64,000 nucleotides of DNA from Rhodococcus sp. 14-2483-1-2 (lineage in GTDB: Bacteria > Actinomycetota > Actinomycetes > Mycobacteriales > Mycobacteriaceae). The notes under the pieces were generated by a model. It saw nothing but the letters and a program-made list of their open reading frames with translations, did no database searches and had not been told where the DNA came from. Positions within the stretch are counted from its first letter, which is position 1. Every line of letters starts with the position of its first letter. Below are positions 51,563-61,316 of the stretch, one piece after another. Location: positions 310,001-374,000 of the forward strand of contig NZ_NPFW01000013.1 of NCBI RefSeq assembly GCF_002259405.1, given 5' to 3'. A program made the position numbers and the translations under genes.

Positions 51563-53236
51563 TCAGAAACGACGACGCAGGCGCATTCCGATCGGGCGGC
51601 CGTCGGGATCGACGAACAGGCGGTACGCGAAGGCAGCGAGTCGTTGCTGCCACACGGGTGGCACGGAGATCTCGTGTCGGCGAAGCCTGCCGGCAGGGCG
51701 CGGGCCCGAGGACGGGTTGCGGTGCCAGTTGTCGAGCGCGGTCGCACTGGCCGAGACCACATCGAAGAACCCTTGGGGATCCACCAGATCGGCGTCGTCA
51801 CCGTCGGCGCGGCCGAGGTGCTCGCGAATCAGTTCCAGACGTAGGTTGCGGGCGTGAATTCGAGCACCGTCGCCCAGGCCTGCCGGGTCCAGAGGTTCGC
51901 GAGTGTCCCGTTCTTCGTCGATGATGGCGGCCGTCAACTCCGAATCATGGGTCCAGGAGCGGCGATTGAAGTTGTCCGAACCCACCGCTGCCCAGATGTC
52001 GTCGATGACGCAGACCTTCGAGTGCACGTACACCGGTATGCCGCGGTCGTTTTCGATATCCAGGACCAGTACTCGATCACCGCCGGCAGCGCGGATGACG
52101 CCCAGTGCGGCCGAGTGTCCCAGCAGCGCAGACGGAATGGTGAGATTGCTGTCGTCGTCGAGGTGTTTGGGAACCACCACCACCAACCGCAGGTTCGGCT
52201 TGCGACGCAGTGCCGCGGCGAACACCCGCGCGACGTCGACCGACCACAGGTACTGATCCTCGATGTAGATCAACTCGGTTGCTCGGTGCAGAGCCTTGGC
52301 GTACGCACGTGCCGCGCTGCGCTCGCCCTTGGTGGCGAACGGGTAGGCGGGACGCCGACGCGGGTAGGTGCGCAGCAGCTGAACCGAGCACGTACCCCGC
52401 GGATCCGGAGGCGCAGCCGCAGTCGGTAGCTCCGACGGTTCGCGAGTCACACCGCGCAGCATGTCGGGTACGGCGTGCCAGGGGAGGCGGGACAGGGCTG
52501 CGGGATCCTCCCAGCGCTCGCGAAAGACATCCTCGACGTCCCGCACTGCGGGGCCCTCGAGCTGGACCTGCACGTCGTGCCAGGCCGGGATCTCGCCGTA
52601 CTCGGGAGGGAAGGGACGCGAGACCGGATCGCCGAAATGATCGGCGTCGTCGCGTCGGGCACGGGCCAGATCGATGCCACCGACGAATGCGACGTCGGCC
52701 ACCTCGGGCCGTCGATAGCGGATGACGACGAACTTCTGGTGATGGCTTCCGAGGGTCAGCACGCGCTGATCGAGAATGACTTCGCCGCCGGCCTCCTCGA
52801 GCCGCAGAGCGAGCTTGCGATTCTTCGGACCGGTGAAGCCGAGTGTCTCCATGTGCGAGCGCCACACCATGCCCTTCACGAGGCCACCGCGGTGCGCGAC
52901 GGCCGTGAGCGCGTCCTCGACGGTCACGCCGTCGTCGGTGAGCAGCTGTTCCGGGTCGCCGCGCCAGTCGGTGAAGAGCACCAGATCATCGCGTTCGGTC
53001 CGCGCTAGTGCCTGCGCCAGCGCCGCGAAGTACGTCTTGCCGTGCACCAGATTCTCGACGCGGTTGCCCTCGGTCCAGGCTGCGATTCGGGTGTCGTCGT
53101 TGCCGCGCTCGACCGCAGTGAGGAACCACGGGTGCGCCGGATCGAAGTGCCGAGTCGGGGCTGTCAGAGCTGCGGTGGACCGGCCGAGATTCTCGGCAAC
53201 CCCATCGACGACGCGCCGGATGCGCTGCACTATCAC
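51563..53236 (-). CDS. Phospholipase D-like / cardiolipin synthase-like protein, 557 aa
   Basis: Two HKD half-sites. The second is canonical, HSKVCVID in residues about 425-435, followed by DNFNRRSW. The first reads HHQKFVVIR, with Arg where the Asp usually stands, followed by FVGGIDLARAR; HxK itself is intact, so catalysis by paired histidines is still feasible. There are no clear transmembrane helices, which argues for a soluble phospholipase D rather than cardiolipin synthase. GTG start; the preceding gene is divergent. Confidence 0.9.
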   Translation of the reverse strand: MIVQRIRRVVDGVAENLGRSTAALTAPTRHFDPAHPWFLTAVERGNDDTRIAAWTEGNRVENLVHGKTYFAALAQALARTERDDLVLFTDWRGDPEQLLTDDGVTVEDALTAVAHRGGLVKGMVWRSHMETLGFTGPKNRKLALRLEEAGGEVILDQRVLTLGSHHQKFVVIRYRRPEVADVAFVGGIDLARARRDDADHFGDPVSRPFPPEYGEIPAWHDVQVQLEGPAVRDVEDVFRERWEDPAALSRLPWHAVPDMLRGVTREPSELPTAAAPPDPRGTCSVQLLRTYPRRRPAYPFATKGERSAARAYAKALHRATELIYIEDQYLWSVDVARVFAAALRRKPNLRLVVVVPKHLDDDSNLTIPSALLGHSAALGVIRAAGGDRVLVLDIENDRGIPVYVHSKVCVIDDIWAAVGSDNFNRRSWTHDSELTAAIIDEERDTREPLDPAGLGDGARIHARNLRLELIREHLGRADGDDADLVDPQGFFDVVSASATALDNWHRNPSSGPRPAGRLRRHEISVPPVWQQRLAAFAYRLFVDPDGRPIGMRLRRRF

Positions 53237-53290
53237 GTTGGCATCATTTCATCCGGTTTGAAGCGGCGGGAGGGCGGGCACCCGAGCGAT

Positions 53291-54139
53291 ATGACTCAGG
53301 TACCCAACGTCACGCTCAGAAACGGCAAGCAGATCCCGCAGCTCGGCTTCGGCGTGTTCCAGATCGATCCCGAGAAGACGGCCCAGGCCGTCGAAACGGC
53401 CCTCGAAATCGGCTACCGCCACATCGACACCGCCGAGATGTACGGAAATGAGAAGCAGGTCGGCGAAGGTATCCGCAACTCCGGCCTCGACCGTGAATCG
53501 GTCTTCGTCACCAGCAAGCTCAACAACGGCTTCCACAAGCCCGACGATGCGCGGAAGGCGTTCGACGCGACGCTCAGCGATCTCGGAACCGACTACGTGG
53601 ACCTCTTTCTCATCCACTGGCCGCTCCCGACCCGCTACGACGGCGACTTCGTCTCCACGTGGAAAACGTTGGAGGAGTTCGCAGCCGACGGCCGTGCCCG
53701 CAACATCGGTGTCTCCAACTTCCAGCCGGCCCACCTCGACCGGCTGGCAGAAGAGACCGAAACGGTCCCTGCCGTGAACCAGATCGAGGTGCACCCGTAC
53801 TTCGTGAACAGCGACGTGTGGGCGTACGGCCGTGAGCACGCGATTCCCACCGAGGCGTGGTCTCCGATCGCTCAGGGCAACGTTCTCGACGACCCCGAAC
53901 TGCAGCGAATCGCCGACGCGACAGGCAAATCCGTCGCGCAGGTTGTGCTCCGCTGGCACATTCAGCGCGGCAACATCATCTTCCCGAAGTCGGTGACGCC
54001 GGAGCGGGTGAAGGCCAACTTCGAGATCTTCGACTTCGAGCTCAGCTCTGCCGATGTCGACGCCATCACCGCCCTGGACAAGGGCGAGCAGGGCCGCAAC
54101 GGCCCGAACCCGGACACCTTCGACATGATTCCGGACTAG
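53291..54139 (+). CDS. Aldo/keto reductase (2,5-diketo-D-gluconate reductase-like), 282 aa
   Basis: AKR5-type TIM-barrel reductase with the full catalytic tetrad D46 (HIDTAEMY), Y51, K76 (VTSKLNN) and H109 (LIHWPLP). The NADPH site KSVTPERVKANFE lies near the C-terminus. It is a complete protein of typical length with a broad expected aldehyde range. ATG 53291 is the family start, though the upstream frame is open. It ends in a long hairpin terminator. Confidence 0.94.
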   Translation: MTQVPNVTLRNGKQIPQLGFGVFQIDPEKTAQAVETALEIGYRHIDTAEMYGNEKQVGEGIRNSGLDRESVFVTSKLNNGFHKPDDARKAFDATLSDLGTDYVDLFLIHWPLPTRYDGDFVSTWKTLEEFAADGRARNIGVSNFQPAHLDRLAEETETVPAVNQIEVHPYFVNSDVWAYGREHAIPTEAWSPIAQGNVLDDPELQRIADATGKSVAQVVLRWHIQRGNIIFPKSVTPERVKANFEIFDFELSSADVDAITALDKGEQGRNGPNPDTFDMIPD

Positions 54140-54146
54140 TACGTCG

Positions 54147-54192
54147 AACTGTGGGCTCGAACGTTTCGCACGTTCGAGCCCACAGTTGTTTT
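54147..54192. terminator. Bidirectional terminator
   Basis: A perfect 18-bp stem, AACTGTGGGCTCGAACGT at 54147-54164 and its complement at 54170-54187, with a 5-nt loop TTCGC and GTTTT after it. It separates the convergent aldo/keto reductase and CoA-transferase genes and is long enough to stop transcription from both sides. Confidence 0.9.
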
Positions 54193-54218
54193 ACGGGTTC
54201 TGTTTCACGGGCTTGCTG

Positions 54219-54860
54219 TCACGGGATCGTGAGCGCGGATCCCGTTGCGGCGGCGACCTCTTCGGAAGTGACACCGGGTGCGAGGTCGGCGAGTGCGAGG
54301 GTTCCGTCGCCGACGACGTCGATGACGGCGAGGTTCGTGATGATGCGATTCACGACGCCTTGGCCGGTCAACGGCAAGGTGCAAGCGTCGAGGATCTTCG
54401 GGTTCCCGTCGCGGTCGGTGTGTTCCATGACGACGATGACGCGCCGGGCACCGTGCACGAGGTCCATTGCGCCGCCCATGCCCTTGACCATCTTGCCGGG
54501 CACCATCCAGTTTGCGAGGTCACCGGTTCTGGAGACCTGCATGCCGCCGAGCACCGCGGTGTCGATGTGGCCGCCGCGAATCATCCCGAAGCTCAACGAC
54601 GAATCGAAGTACGCTGCACCGGGATTGACGGTGACGGTCTCCTTGCCGGCATTGATGAGGTTGGCGTCGACCTTGTCCTCCGTGGGGTACGGCCCCGTGC
54701 CGAGGATGCCGTTCTCCGAGTGCAGCGTGACCTTGACGTCGTCGGTCAGATATCCCGGGATCAGTGTCGGCAGGCCGATGCCGAGGTTGACGTACTCCCC
54801 GTCGACCATCTCTGCTGCGGCGCGTTCGGCCATCTGATCGCGCGTCCATCCTGTGCTCAT
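54219..54860 (-). CDS. 3-oxoacid CoA-transferase subunit B, 213 aa
   Basis: Beta subunit of a class I CoA-transferase. The catalytic glutamate is E49 in [10 protein letters not shown], with the typical [11 protein letters not shown] start and [15 protein letters not shown] signature. With subunit A it transfers CoA from succinyl-CoA to a 3-oxoacid, either acetoacetate (ScoB) or 3-oxoadipate (PcaJ); the divergent IclR regulator favours the beta-ketoadipate role but does not prove it. Its start overlaps the subunit A stop (ATGA). Confidence 0.93.
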   Translation of the reverse strand: MSTGWTRDQMAERAAAEMVDGEYVNLGIGLPTLIPGYLTDDVKVTLHSENGILGTGPYPTEDKVDANLINAGKETVTVNPGAAYFDSSLSFGMIRGGHIDTAVLGGMQVSRTGDLANWMVPGKMVKGMGGAMDLVHGARRVIVVMEHTDRDGNPKILDACTLPLTGQGVVNRIITNLAVIDVVGDGTLALADLAPGVTSEEVAAATGSALTIP

Positions 54861-55618
54861 GCTCGAACTCCTGAACTGACGGTGCGCTTTTCGATGCGCC
54901 TGTCCTGTGGCCCGGTGTGCACGACGCGTTGGACGAACACGCCGGGAAGATGTACGTGGGCCGGGTCGATCTCGCCCGGCTCCACGAGGTTCTCGACCTG
55001 CGCGATGGTGATCTTGCCTGCCATCGCGGCGAGGGGGTTGAAGTTCATCGCGGTCTTGTCGAACACGAGATTGCCTGCCGTGTCACCTGTTTCGGCGTGC
55101 ACCAGCGCGAAGTCGGCATTGATCGATTCTTCGAGGACGTACCGCTTGTCGCCGAACACTCGCGTCTCCTTGGGCGGCGATGCGATGGACACGGAACCGT
55201 CGGCGTCGTAGCGCCACGGCATTCCGCCGTCGGCGATGGGGCTGCCGACCCCGGCGGGGGTGAAGAATGCGGGGACGCCGTTGCCGCCAGCGCGGAGTCG
55301 TTCGGCGAGTGTGCCTTGGGGGGTGAGTTCGACTTCGAGTTCGCCGGCGAGATACTGCCGGGCGAATTCCTTGTTCTCGCCGACGTACGAGGCGGTGACG
55401 CGGCGGATGCGTCCGGCGGCCAACAGGATTCCGAGTCCGTAGCCGTCGACGCCACAGTTGTTGGAGAACACTTCGAGCTCGTCGGCATCGGTGTTCGCGA
55501 TGGCTTCGATGAGGGCGTCGGGGATGCCGCACAATCCGAAGCCACCGACCGCGAGGGTCGCTCCTCGGCCGATGTCCGCGACCGCCTCGGCGGCGGACGC
55601 ATAGGTCTTTCCAGTCAC
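54857..55618 (-). CDS. 3-oxoacid CoA-transferase subunit A, 253 aa
   Basis: Alpha subunit: [16 protein letters not shown] near the N-terminus, [15 protein letters not shown], and [17 protein letters not shown], all standard for the family. The GTG at 55618 is set by AGGAG 7 nt upstream; a much longer frame reaches into the divergent IclR gene and is not used. First gene of the two-gene operon. Confidence 0.93.
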   Translation of the reverse strand: MTGKTYASAAEAVADIGRGATLAVGGFGLCGIPDALIEAIANTDADELEVFSNNCGVDGYGLGILLAAGRIRRVTASYVGENKEFARQYLAGELEVELTPQGTLAERLRAGGNGVPAFFTPAGVGSPIADGGMPWRYDADGSVSIASPPKETRVFGDKRYVLEESINADFALVHAETGDTAGNLVFDKTAMNFNPLAAMAGKITIAQVENLVEPGEIDPAHVHLPGVFVQRVVHTGPQDRRIEKRTVSSGVRA

Positions 55619-55728
55619 TTGCAGCTCCTGATGTGTTCGTTGAGCAAACGTTGCACTCAGTGAACCTGAGCTGTGTATCTGGATGAAGTGAATGGTGGAT
55701 TTTGCTCGTTCGGTGAACGGATGGAGAT
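55619..55728. promoter_or_regulatory. CoA-transferase / IclR divergent control region
   Basis: A 110-bp region with CGTTC-GGT-GAACG at 55707-55719 and a related CGTTGAGCAAACG at about 55638-55650, both palindromic and of the sort bound by PcaR/IclR proteins. Confidence 0.45.
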
Positions 55729-56538
55729 ATGGCGTCCGCTGAGTGGACGTACGATGGCCGGGTGACGTCACCGGATGCCAACGCAAGTGTGATCGGCAAG
55801 ATCTGCTCGTTGCTGCGCGCAGCGGGAACCGAGGAGCCGTCGGGCGCCTCGACCACCGCGCTCGCTCGGGCGACCGGAATCGCGCGGCCGACCGCACATC
55901 GCCTACTGGCGTCTCTGGCCGACCAAGGATTCGTCGACCGCGACGCCGCCACCGGCCACTGGTCACTGGGCCCGGAGATCTATCTGCTCGGATCGATGGC
56001 GGCATTGCGGTACGACATCACCGACCAGGCTCGAAAGATAGTGCAGGCGTTGGCCACCGAGAGTGGAGAGAGTGCGTTTCTGTCGGCGCGGCGTGGGGCG
56101 GAGACCGTGTGTCTGCTTCGGGTGGAAGGGAGCTTTCCCCTGCGCTCACACGTGTTGTACGAGGGCATTCGGCTGCCGCTCGGGGTGGCGTCCGCAGGCC
56201 TGGCCATTCTTGCGCACCTTCCCGACCGGGAAGTCGACGAGTATCTCGGTGGAGTGGACCTGGTGCCCGAGTGGGGAGAAGACCACTCCGACAGCGAGAT
56301 TCGACGCCGCATCGCACACACCCGCACCACCGGATTCGCCGTCAACCCGGCGTTGCTGGTGGAAGGCAGCTGGGGCCTCGGCGCCGCCGTGTTCGACCGT
56401 GCCGGAGGTCCGGCATGGGCATTGAGCCTGACGGGTGTCGAGACACGATTCCGTGATGATCGGCGCCGGGAGTTGGGCAAGCTGCTGCTCGACGCGGCAC
56501 ACCGACTCACCGTGCAACTGGGGGAGCGGCCCGCTTAG
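55729..56538 (+). CDS. IclR-family regulator (PcaR-like position), 269 aa
   Basis: Helix-turn-helix at residues about 40-70 (TTALARATGIARPTAHRLLASL, read in part) and an IclR effector domain (GSMAALRYDITDQARKIVQ, SFPLRSHVLYEGIRLPLG). It is divergent from the CoA-transferase operon, the arrangement of pcaR and pcaIJ-type genes. The start could also be GTG 55762, because ATG 55729 has GGAG too close (2 nt). It ends convergent with a small gene, stops overlapping. Confidence 0.9.
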   Translation: MASAEWTYDGRVTSPDANASVIGKICSLLRAAGTEEPSGASTTALARATGIARPTAHRLLASLADQGFVDRDAATGHWSLGPEIYLLGSMAALRYDITDQARKIVQALATESGESAFLSARRGAETVCLLRVEGSFPLRSHVLYEGIRLPLGVASAGLAILAHLPDREVDEYLGGVDLVPEWGEDHSDSEIRRRIAHTRTTGFAVNPALLVEGSWGLGAAVFDRAGGPAWALSLTGVETRFRDDRRRELGKLLLDAAHRLTVQLGERPA

Positions 56539-56807
56539 CTGTCGAGTTCCTCCAGAATGTCCGCGGCGTCTAGGCTGCCTGCGGCGGCCAACCTCTTCAA
56601 CTCGGCGCGGTCGCCACGTTCACCGGCGAGCTCGACGAGGATGTCGACGGCATCGCTGCTGCCTGCCTCGGCGAGGGAGCGGAGTTCGTCGAGGTCGTTT
56701 CGAGAGCCCGCGAATTCGACCAACTCGTCGATGGCATCCTGATCACCGCGGGCCGCACGCTCGCGCAACTCCACCAGTTCTGACGACGTCGAATCGGGCT
56801 CGCTCAT
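56535..56807 (-). CDS. Short helical-repeat protein, 90 aa
   Basis: Built from three tandem helical units of about 28 residues (LREEAARGDQDAID-like, LRSLAEAGSSDAVDILVEL, LKRLAAAGSLDAADILEEL), resembling Sel1/TPR- or ankyrin-style solenoids. Strongly acidic, soluble, no catalytic motif. TACACT (-10) lies 7 nt before the ATG at 56807 and there is no Shine-Dalgarno, so the mRNA is probably leaderless. A protein-protein adaptor is the most one can guess. Confidence 0.75.
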   Translation of the reverse strand: MSEPDSTSSELVELRERAARGDQDAIDELVEFAGSRNDLDELRSLAEAGSSDAVDILVELAGERGDRAELKRLAAAGSLDAADILEELDS

Positions 56808-56950
56808 GGAGTGGAGTGTAGAACGAATCGGCGGAAAGCGGCAGGTCAGCCGCCCCAATTTCGGCTCCTGCGTTCTTGTCGGTGGCCCGGGTTAGTCTTC
56901 TTTCGGTTCGAACGCACGTTCTGAATTGTTGCTCACCGGGGGGTGAAAAA

Positions 56951-59215
56951 ATGGGTGCACTACCGACTGTGTCGCTGGAGGCGTTGACCGCTGCCGCGCG
57001 TGAGGAGAATCGGCACGCGGCGCGCAAGATCAGCGCCTGCTACACCGTGCACTGCGACTGGATCACCCGCGACACCGAGCACAAGCACTACAGCCGATAC
57101 GGACGCACCGAAATGGCTGTCGCGTTGGGCTGCTCGGCGACGGTCGCCGAATCGTATGTGTCCGTCGGAGTCGCCCTGCACACCCGGCTCCCACTGCTAC
57201 GGGCAGCGTTCGAGACAGGGGAGATCGACCTCCCCCGCGTGCGGACCGTATGCCGGATCCTCGACAACCTCTCCGACGCCATCGTCAGGTCGGTCGAGAA
57301 AGAGGTGGTCGAGGCGGCGCGGAGGTCGTCCCCGGGCCCGCTCGAGCAGGCGATCTGGGACATCCTGCTGCGGATTGCTCCGGAGGAAGCAGCGGCGCTG
57401 CGGGAGTTCGCGAAGAAGTTCCGCACCGTCACCTACAGTCCCGCCGGCGAACTCGCCCGCATCCGAGCCGAGTTGACCGCACCCGAAGCGGCCGCCGCAT
57501 GGCAACTCCTCGAGGAAATGGCCGACACCCTCTGCTCGAAGGATCCGCGCGGGAAGAAAGAACGCCTGTGTGATGCGTTCATGGCCCGCATGCACGGCGA
57601 ACCCCGACTGGCATGCCTGTGCCACCGCGAGGATTGCCCGAAGAACGACGCCGTGTTGCCGGATCGGCGGGTGTCGTTGACGATGATCACCGTCGATATC
57701 GCCACCCTCATCGGACTGCTCGCCAACCCCGCCTACCTGGCCGGGCATGGTTCCATCGACCCCGATCTCGCGCAGGAGCTGGCACGCAACAGCCATTGGC
57801 AGATCCTGCTCACCGAGGCGGTGACTCTTGCGGAGAAACTCGGACTGGCAGTCCAGAACCCGGAGACCGGGGAATGGGAACGAACACCGACAGACCAGCA
57901 GCAGGAGTCGGACTCAGCGTCGGATCCGGTGAACGACACGGACACGAACGCTGCTTCGGCAACAAACGCTCCCGAGACTCGCAGCTGCACCGGTAGCGAC
58001 TCGGTACGGGCGACTGAATCCGAATCATGCACGACCACTGGCACATCCACTGACACTGATGCCGACACTGATGCCGACACTGATGCCGACACCGATGCCG
58101 ACACCGATGCCGACACCGATGCCGACACCGATGCCGAATCATCCACGGCACCCGCACCCGCACCCGACCCCGCGCCCTCGCCGACCAGCGCGACGGCAAC
58201 GGCCACTGCGCCAGTACCGGCGACAGCGGCGGACTCTGTCTCCGGCAAGGAAAAAGATCCCGGCCGTGGCTCCGATGCAGCACCATCGCATGCAGCATCG
58301 GCCCGAGGTCCGTTCGACACATCGAGTTCGACACCCGACCCGACCGGCGAATCACCTCGAACACCCGATCCAGCACAAGCACCTGCGCCGCTGCCGGGGA
58401 CGACAACCTCACCGGCTCCGCTGGCGGGTCAGACCGCGGACACCGCTGCCCATCCAGCGGCAGATCCAGCTCCCCCCGACCCTGGCGGAGACGAAGACGG
58501 ACCACGACGGACCCAATCGCTGACCTCCGCCGCAGCCCTGTTCTGCACCCACACCCCCGTCGGCCGGGGCACACGGCACAGCTCTGCCCTCGATCTCCCG
58601 ACACTGAACCGCGCCGCCCTGAACCAGTCGGGCCTCGGTCGTTCGGGCAACCGCACCGGCTGTACAGCCAGTGGCATCTACCTCGGCAACGCATCGCTCG
58701 CCGCTGCACTCGAAGCTGCTATCGCCGCCGATCCCACCCTCGGAAAATCAGTACCTCGCGACCCGCTCACCGACCGCGCCCTGATCTACCGACCCGACAC
58801 CCTCACCACCGCAGCCGTCCGACTCCGCGACAAACACTGCCGCTTCCCCGGCTGCCACCGACCCGCCGCACGCTGCCAACTCGACCACATCACCCCCTTC
58901 GACCACACCAACCCCCTCGGCGGAGGCTGGACCACCGTCAACAACCTCCAATGCCTCTGCGAATACCACCACAGTGTCAAAACCGCCGGCTACTGGACCA
59001 CCACCATGCTCCCCGGCGGAGCCATCCTCTGGAGATCCACATTCAAGACCACACGAATCACCCTGCCCACCAACGGCACAGCTGTCCCCATCCTCGGCAA
59101 CGACCTCACACCACACATCCCCACCCGACCGACACGATCCGGCATCATCGCCTACCCCGACCCACCCGACAACCGACAGCCCGAGACAAACGACACGGCA
59201 GCACCGCCGTTCTAG
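56951..59215 (+). CDS. DUF222 / HNH endonuclease domain protein (13E12-type), 754 aa
   Basis: An N-terminal DUF222 domain of about 300 residues (opening SLEALTAAAREENRHAARK) is followed by a long low-complexity linker (about 310-540) rich in Asp, Thr, Pro and Ala, then a C-terminal HNH nuclease: CRFPGCHRPAARCQLDHI, then NLQCLCEYHHSVKT, with the zinc cysteines and the DH/HH catalytic pair intact. This multi-copy family is widespread in Nocardiaceae and mycobacteria and is probably a selfish or recombination-linked nuclease. A 12-bp repeat tract encodes part of the linker. Start ATG 56951 with GGGGGGTG upstream. Confidence 0.92.
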   Translation: MGALPTVSLEALTAAAREENRHAARKISACYTVHCDWITRDTEHKHYSRYGRTEMAVALGCSATVAESYVSVGVALHTRLPLLRAAFETGEIDLPRVRTVCRILDNLSDAIVRSVEKEVVEAARRSSPGPLEQAIWDILLRIAPEEAAALREFAKKFRTVTYSPAGELARIRAELTAPEAAAAWQLLEEMADTLCSKDPRGKKERLCDAFMARMHGEPRLACLCHREDCPKNDAVLPDRRVSLTMITVDIATLIGLLANPAYLAGHGSIDPDLAQELARNSHWQILLTEAVTLAEKLGLAVQNPETGEWERTPTDQQQESDSASDPVNDTDTNAASATNAPETRSCTGSDSVRATESESCTTTGTSTDTDADTDADTDADTDADTDADTDADTDAESSTAPAPAPDPAPSPTSATATATAPVPATAADSVSGKEKDPGRGSDAAPSHAASARGPFDTSSSTPDPTGESPRTPDPAQAPAPLPGTTTSPAPLAGQTADTAAHPAADPAPPDPGGDEDGPRRTQSLTSAAALFCTHTPVGRGTRHSSALDLPTLNRAALNQSGLGRSGNRTGCTASGIYLGNASLAAALEAAIAADPTLGKSVPRDPLTDRALIYRPDTLTTAAVRLRDKHCRFPGCHRPAARCQLDHITPFDHTNPLGGGWTTVNNLQCLCEYHHSVKTAGYWTTTMLPGGAILWRSTFKTTRITLPTNGTAVPILGNDLTPHIPTRPTRSGIIAYPDPPDNRQPETNDTAAPPF
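58052..58135 (+). repeat. Seven 12-bp tandem repeats inside the DUF222-HNH gene
   Basis: Seven consecutive copies of GACACTGATGCC or GACACCGATGCC (three then four), encoding Asp-Thr-Asp-Ala repeats. Because units are a multiple of three, copy-number change keeps the frame, making this a likely length-variable site. Confidence 0.95.
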
Positions 59216-59248
59216 GCGATGCTGCCGAGGGTCTCTGTGCCCGCTCCG

Positions 59249-60394
59249 TCAGCTCAGGTGCTGAATGTGGTCGCGGGTGAATTCGATGCGCTCGTCGACG
59301 CGTCCGTCTCCGACCTTGTTCACCCAATCCGGGTCGGACAGCAGTGCTCGTCCGACGGCCACCAGATCGAACTCGTTGTCCTCGAACTGGCCGACCAGTG
59401 CATCGAGTCCGGTGACACCGGATGCGGCGTCCTCCGACCATGCCGAAGTGAACACGGAGTCGAGGCCAACCGATCCGACAGTGATCGTCGGGACGCCGGT
59501 GAGCTTGCGGGTCCACCCGGCCAAGCCCAGCTTTCCGTCGTTGCCGTCCAGCTCAGGGAACGCCGGATCCCAGTGGCGGCGGGTCGAGGCGTGCAGAATG
59601 TCCACTCCGGCGTCGACGAGAGGAGTCAGGACACGTCCGAGTTCCTCCGGATTCTGGGCGATCCGGGCGTCGAAGTGATTGCTCTTCCACTGCGAGAAGC
59701 GGTACACGATGGCGAAGTCCTCACCTACCGCGGCGCGGATCGCCGCAACGACCTGCGCGGGGAAGCGAGTCCGAGCTTCGAGAGAACCACCGAACTCGTC
59801 GTCGCGCACATTGGTTGTGGCCCAGAGGAATTCGTCGAGCAGATACCAGTGCGCGCCGTGCAGTTCGAGGCCGTCGAAGCCGGTGTTCTTCGCGTTGACC
59901 GCGGCCTGCACCCACTGCGAGGTGAGTTCGTCGAGGTCGGCGTCGGTGAATGCCCGACCCACCGAAGAACCGTCGAGTGCAATGCCCGACGGACTCACCG
60001 TGGTGACGTCCGGGAAGAGGCGAGGCTCGGTGCCGCGCTCGACGCCGAGGTGCCACAGCTGCGGGATGATCGCGCTGCCCTCGGCGTGGACGGCGTCGAC
60101 GACACCCTTCCAGCCCTCGAGGCTGGCGTCACCGTAGATCCGCGGGACGCGGGTGTGCGGGCCGGCTGCGGGGTCTGGAATGTAGGTGCCTTCGGTGATG
60201 ATGAGGCCGGTGCCGCCGGCCGCGCGCTTGCGGTAGTACTCGGCGACATCCGGGCCGGGTACTCCGTCGGGAGAAAAGGCGCGCGTCATCGGGGCCATGG
60301 CGAAGCGATTGCGCAGCTTCAGCGACTTGACCTCGAACGGCTCGAAGAGCCCGGCGGTGGACAGATGCTGTGTTGTGGATGCAGTTTCGGTCAC
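59249..60394 (-). CDS. Old Yellow Enzyme family NADH:flavin oxidoreductase, 381 aa
   Basis: FMN TIM barrel: LRNRFAMAPMTRAF at the N-terminus, IITEGTYIPDPA, catalytic substrate-binding HGAH in LELHGAHWYLLDEFL, and VGRALLSDPDW at the end. It reduces activated C=C bonds. The DEFLWATTNVRDDEFGGS segment is typical of the class. GTG 60394 is chosen; the frame extends four codons further (60406). Convergent with the HNH gene and divergent from the sulfurtransferase. Confidence 0.93.
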   Translation of the reverse strand: MTETASTTQHLSTAGLFEPFEVKSLKLRNRFAMAPMTRAFSPDGVPGPDVAEYYRKRAAGGTGLIITEGTYIPDPAAGPHTRVPRIYGDASLEGWKGVVDAVHAEGSAIIPQLWHLGVERGTEPRLFPDVTTVSPSGIALDGSSVGRAFTDADLDELTSQWVQAAVNAKNTGFDGLELHGAHWYLLDEFLWATTNVRDDEFGGSLEARTRFPAQVVAAIRAAVGEDFAIVYRFSQWKSNHFDARIAQNPEELGRVLTPLVDAGVDILHASTRRHWDPAFPELDGNDGKLGLAGWTRKLTGVPTITVGSVGLDSVFTSAWSEDAASGVTGLDALVGQFEDNEFDLVAVGRALLSDPDWVNKVGDGRVDERIEFTRDHIQHLS

Positions 60395-60459
60395 GCCTGC
60401 GCACAACCGGCATGCAACCCGAGCTATTCCCGGCGCAGGGCTGTTAGCGTCGGAGCCTT

Positions 60460-61281
60460 ATGAGCCCCTCGCCGCTGATTTCTGCCGCCGAACTGCACGA
60501 CCTCTTCGAGATGGGGCGGGCTCCGGTCGTCCTCGATATTCGATTCATGCTGCAGACCGGAAGCGACAGAGCCGGTTACGAGGCCGGCCACATCCCGAAC
60601 GCGCAGTTCGTGGACCTCGACGCGGAGCTTGCCGCGGTCCCGGGTCCAGGCGGCCGCCACCCGTTGCCCGACACCGAGACGTTCGTCGCAGCGATGCGTG
60701 GCGCCGGGGTGAGTGACGACTCCTCGGTCGTGGTCTACGACGGAGGGCCGGCGACCGCGGCCGCGCGCGGCTGGTGGTTGTTGCGCTACTACGGCCATGC
60801 CGACGTGCGAGTCCTCGACGGCGGTCTCGCCCAGTGGGTCGCGGCCGGATTCCCGATCGGTACCGAACCGTCGATCGTGGCGGCCGGATCGTTCACTGCG
60901 AGGCCGTCCCTTGCGTCCGTTCTCGACGTCGACGACGTACTCGACTTCGCCCGGGACAACGTACTGCTCGACGCCCGGGCACCCGAGCGGTTCCGCGGGG
61001 AAGTGGAACCGGTGGATCCCGTGGCCGGTCACATCCCCGGCGCGGTCAATCGGCCGACGACCGAGAACGTCGATGCGGACGGCAAGTTTCTGGACCCCGG
61101 GGTACTCGATGGCACATTCGGTGGACTTGTGCCCGAGGGAAAGAAAGTCGCCGTCTACTGCGGTTCCGGGGTGACCGCGGCACATCAGATTCTCGCGCTC
61201 GAATTGGCGGGCATCGATGCTGCGTTGTATCCGGGCTCGTGGTCGGGATGGATCACCGATCCGACGCGTCCCCGGGCCTAG
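60460..61281 (+). CDS. Thiosulfate/3-mercaptopyruvate sulfurtransferase, 273 aa
   Basis: Two rhodanese domains, the N-terminal inactive (VLDIRFMLQ, GYEAGHIPNAQFVDLD) and the C-terminal with the active-site loop CGSGVTAAHQ, the CGSGVTA form typical of 3-mercaptopyruvate sulfurtransferases. It transfers sulfane sulfur to cyanide or thiol acceptors. GGAG at 60452-60455 precedes the ATG, and TAGCGT at 60445-60450 could be a -10 box. Confidence 0.94.
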   Translation: MSPSPLISAAELHDLFEMGRAPVVLDIRFMLQTGSDRAGYEAGHIPNAQFVDLDAELAAVPGPGGRHPLPDTETFVAAMRGAGVSDDSSVVVYDGGPATAAARGWWLLRYYGHADVRVLDGGLAQWVAAGFPIGTEPSIVAAGSFTARPSLASVLDVDDVLDFARDNVLLDARAPERFRGEVEPVDPVAGHIPGAVNRPTTENVDADGKFLDPGVLDGTFGGLVPEGKKVAVYCGSGVTAAHQILALELAGIDAALYPGSWSGWITDPTRPRA

Positions 61282-61316
61282 AGTGCGCCTCTGAGCAGTA
61301 TGTTCATGCAACCAGG

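Noticed and set aside
51563..53236. Phospholipase D-like gene as catalytically dead because the first HKD lacks Asp
   Set aside because: Both HxK pairs remain and I recall the same HHQKF...R form as usual for this actinobacterial subfamily, so loss of activity is not supported.
58052..58135. CRISPR-like repeat array
   Set aside because: Units are 12 bp, contiguous with no spacers, and in frame inside a coding region.
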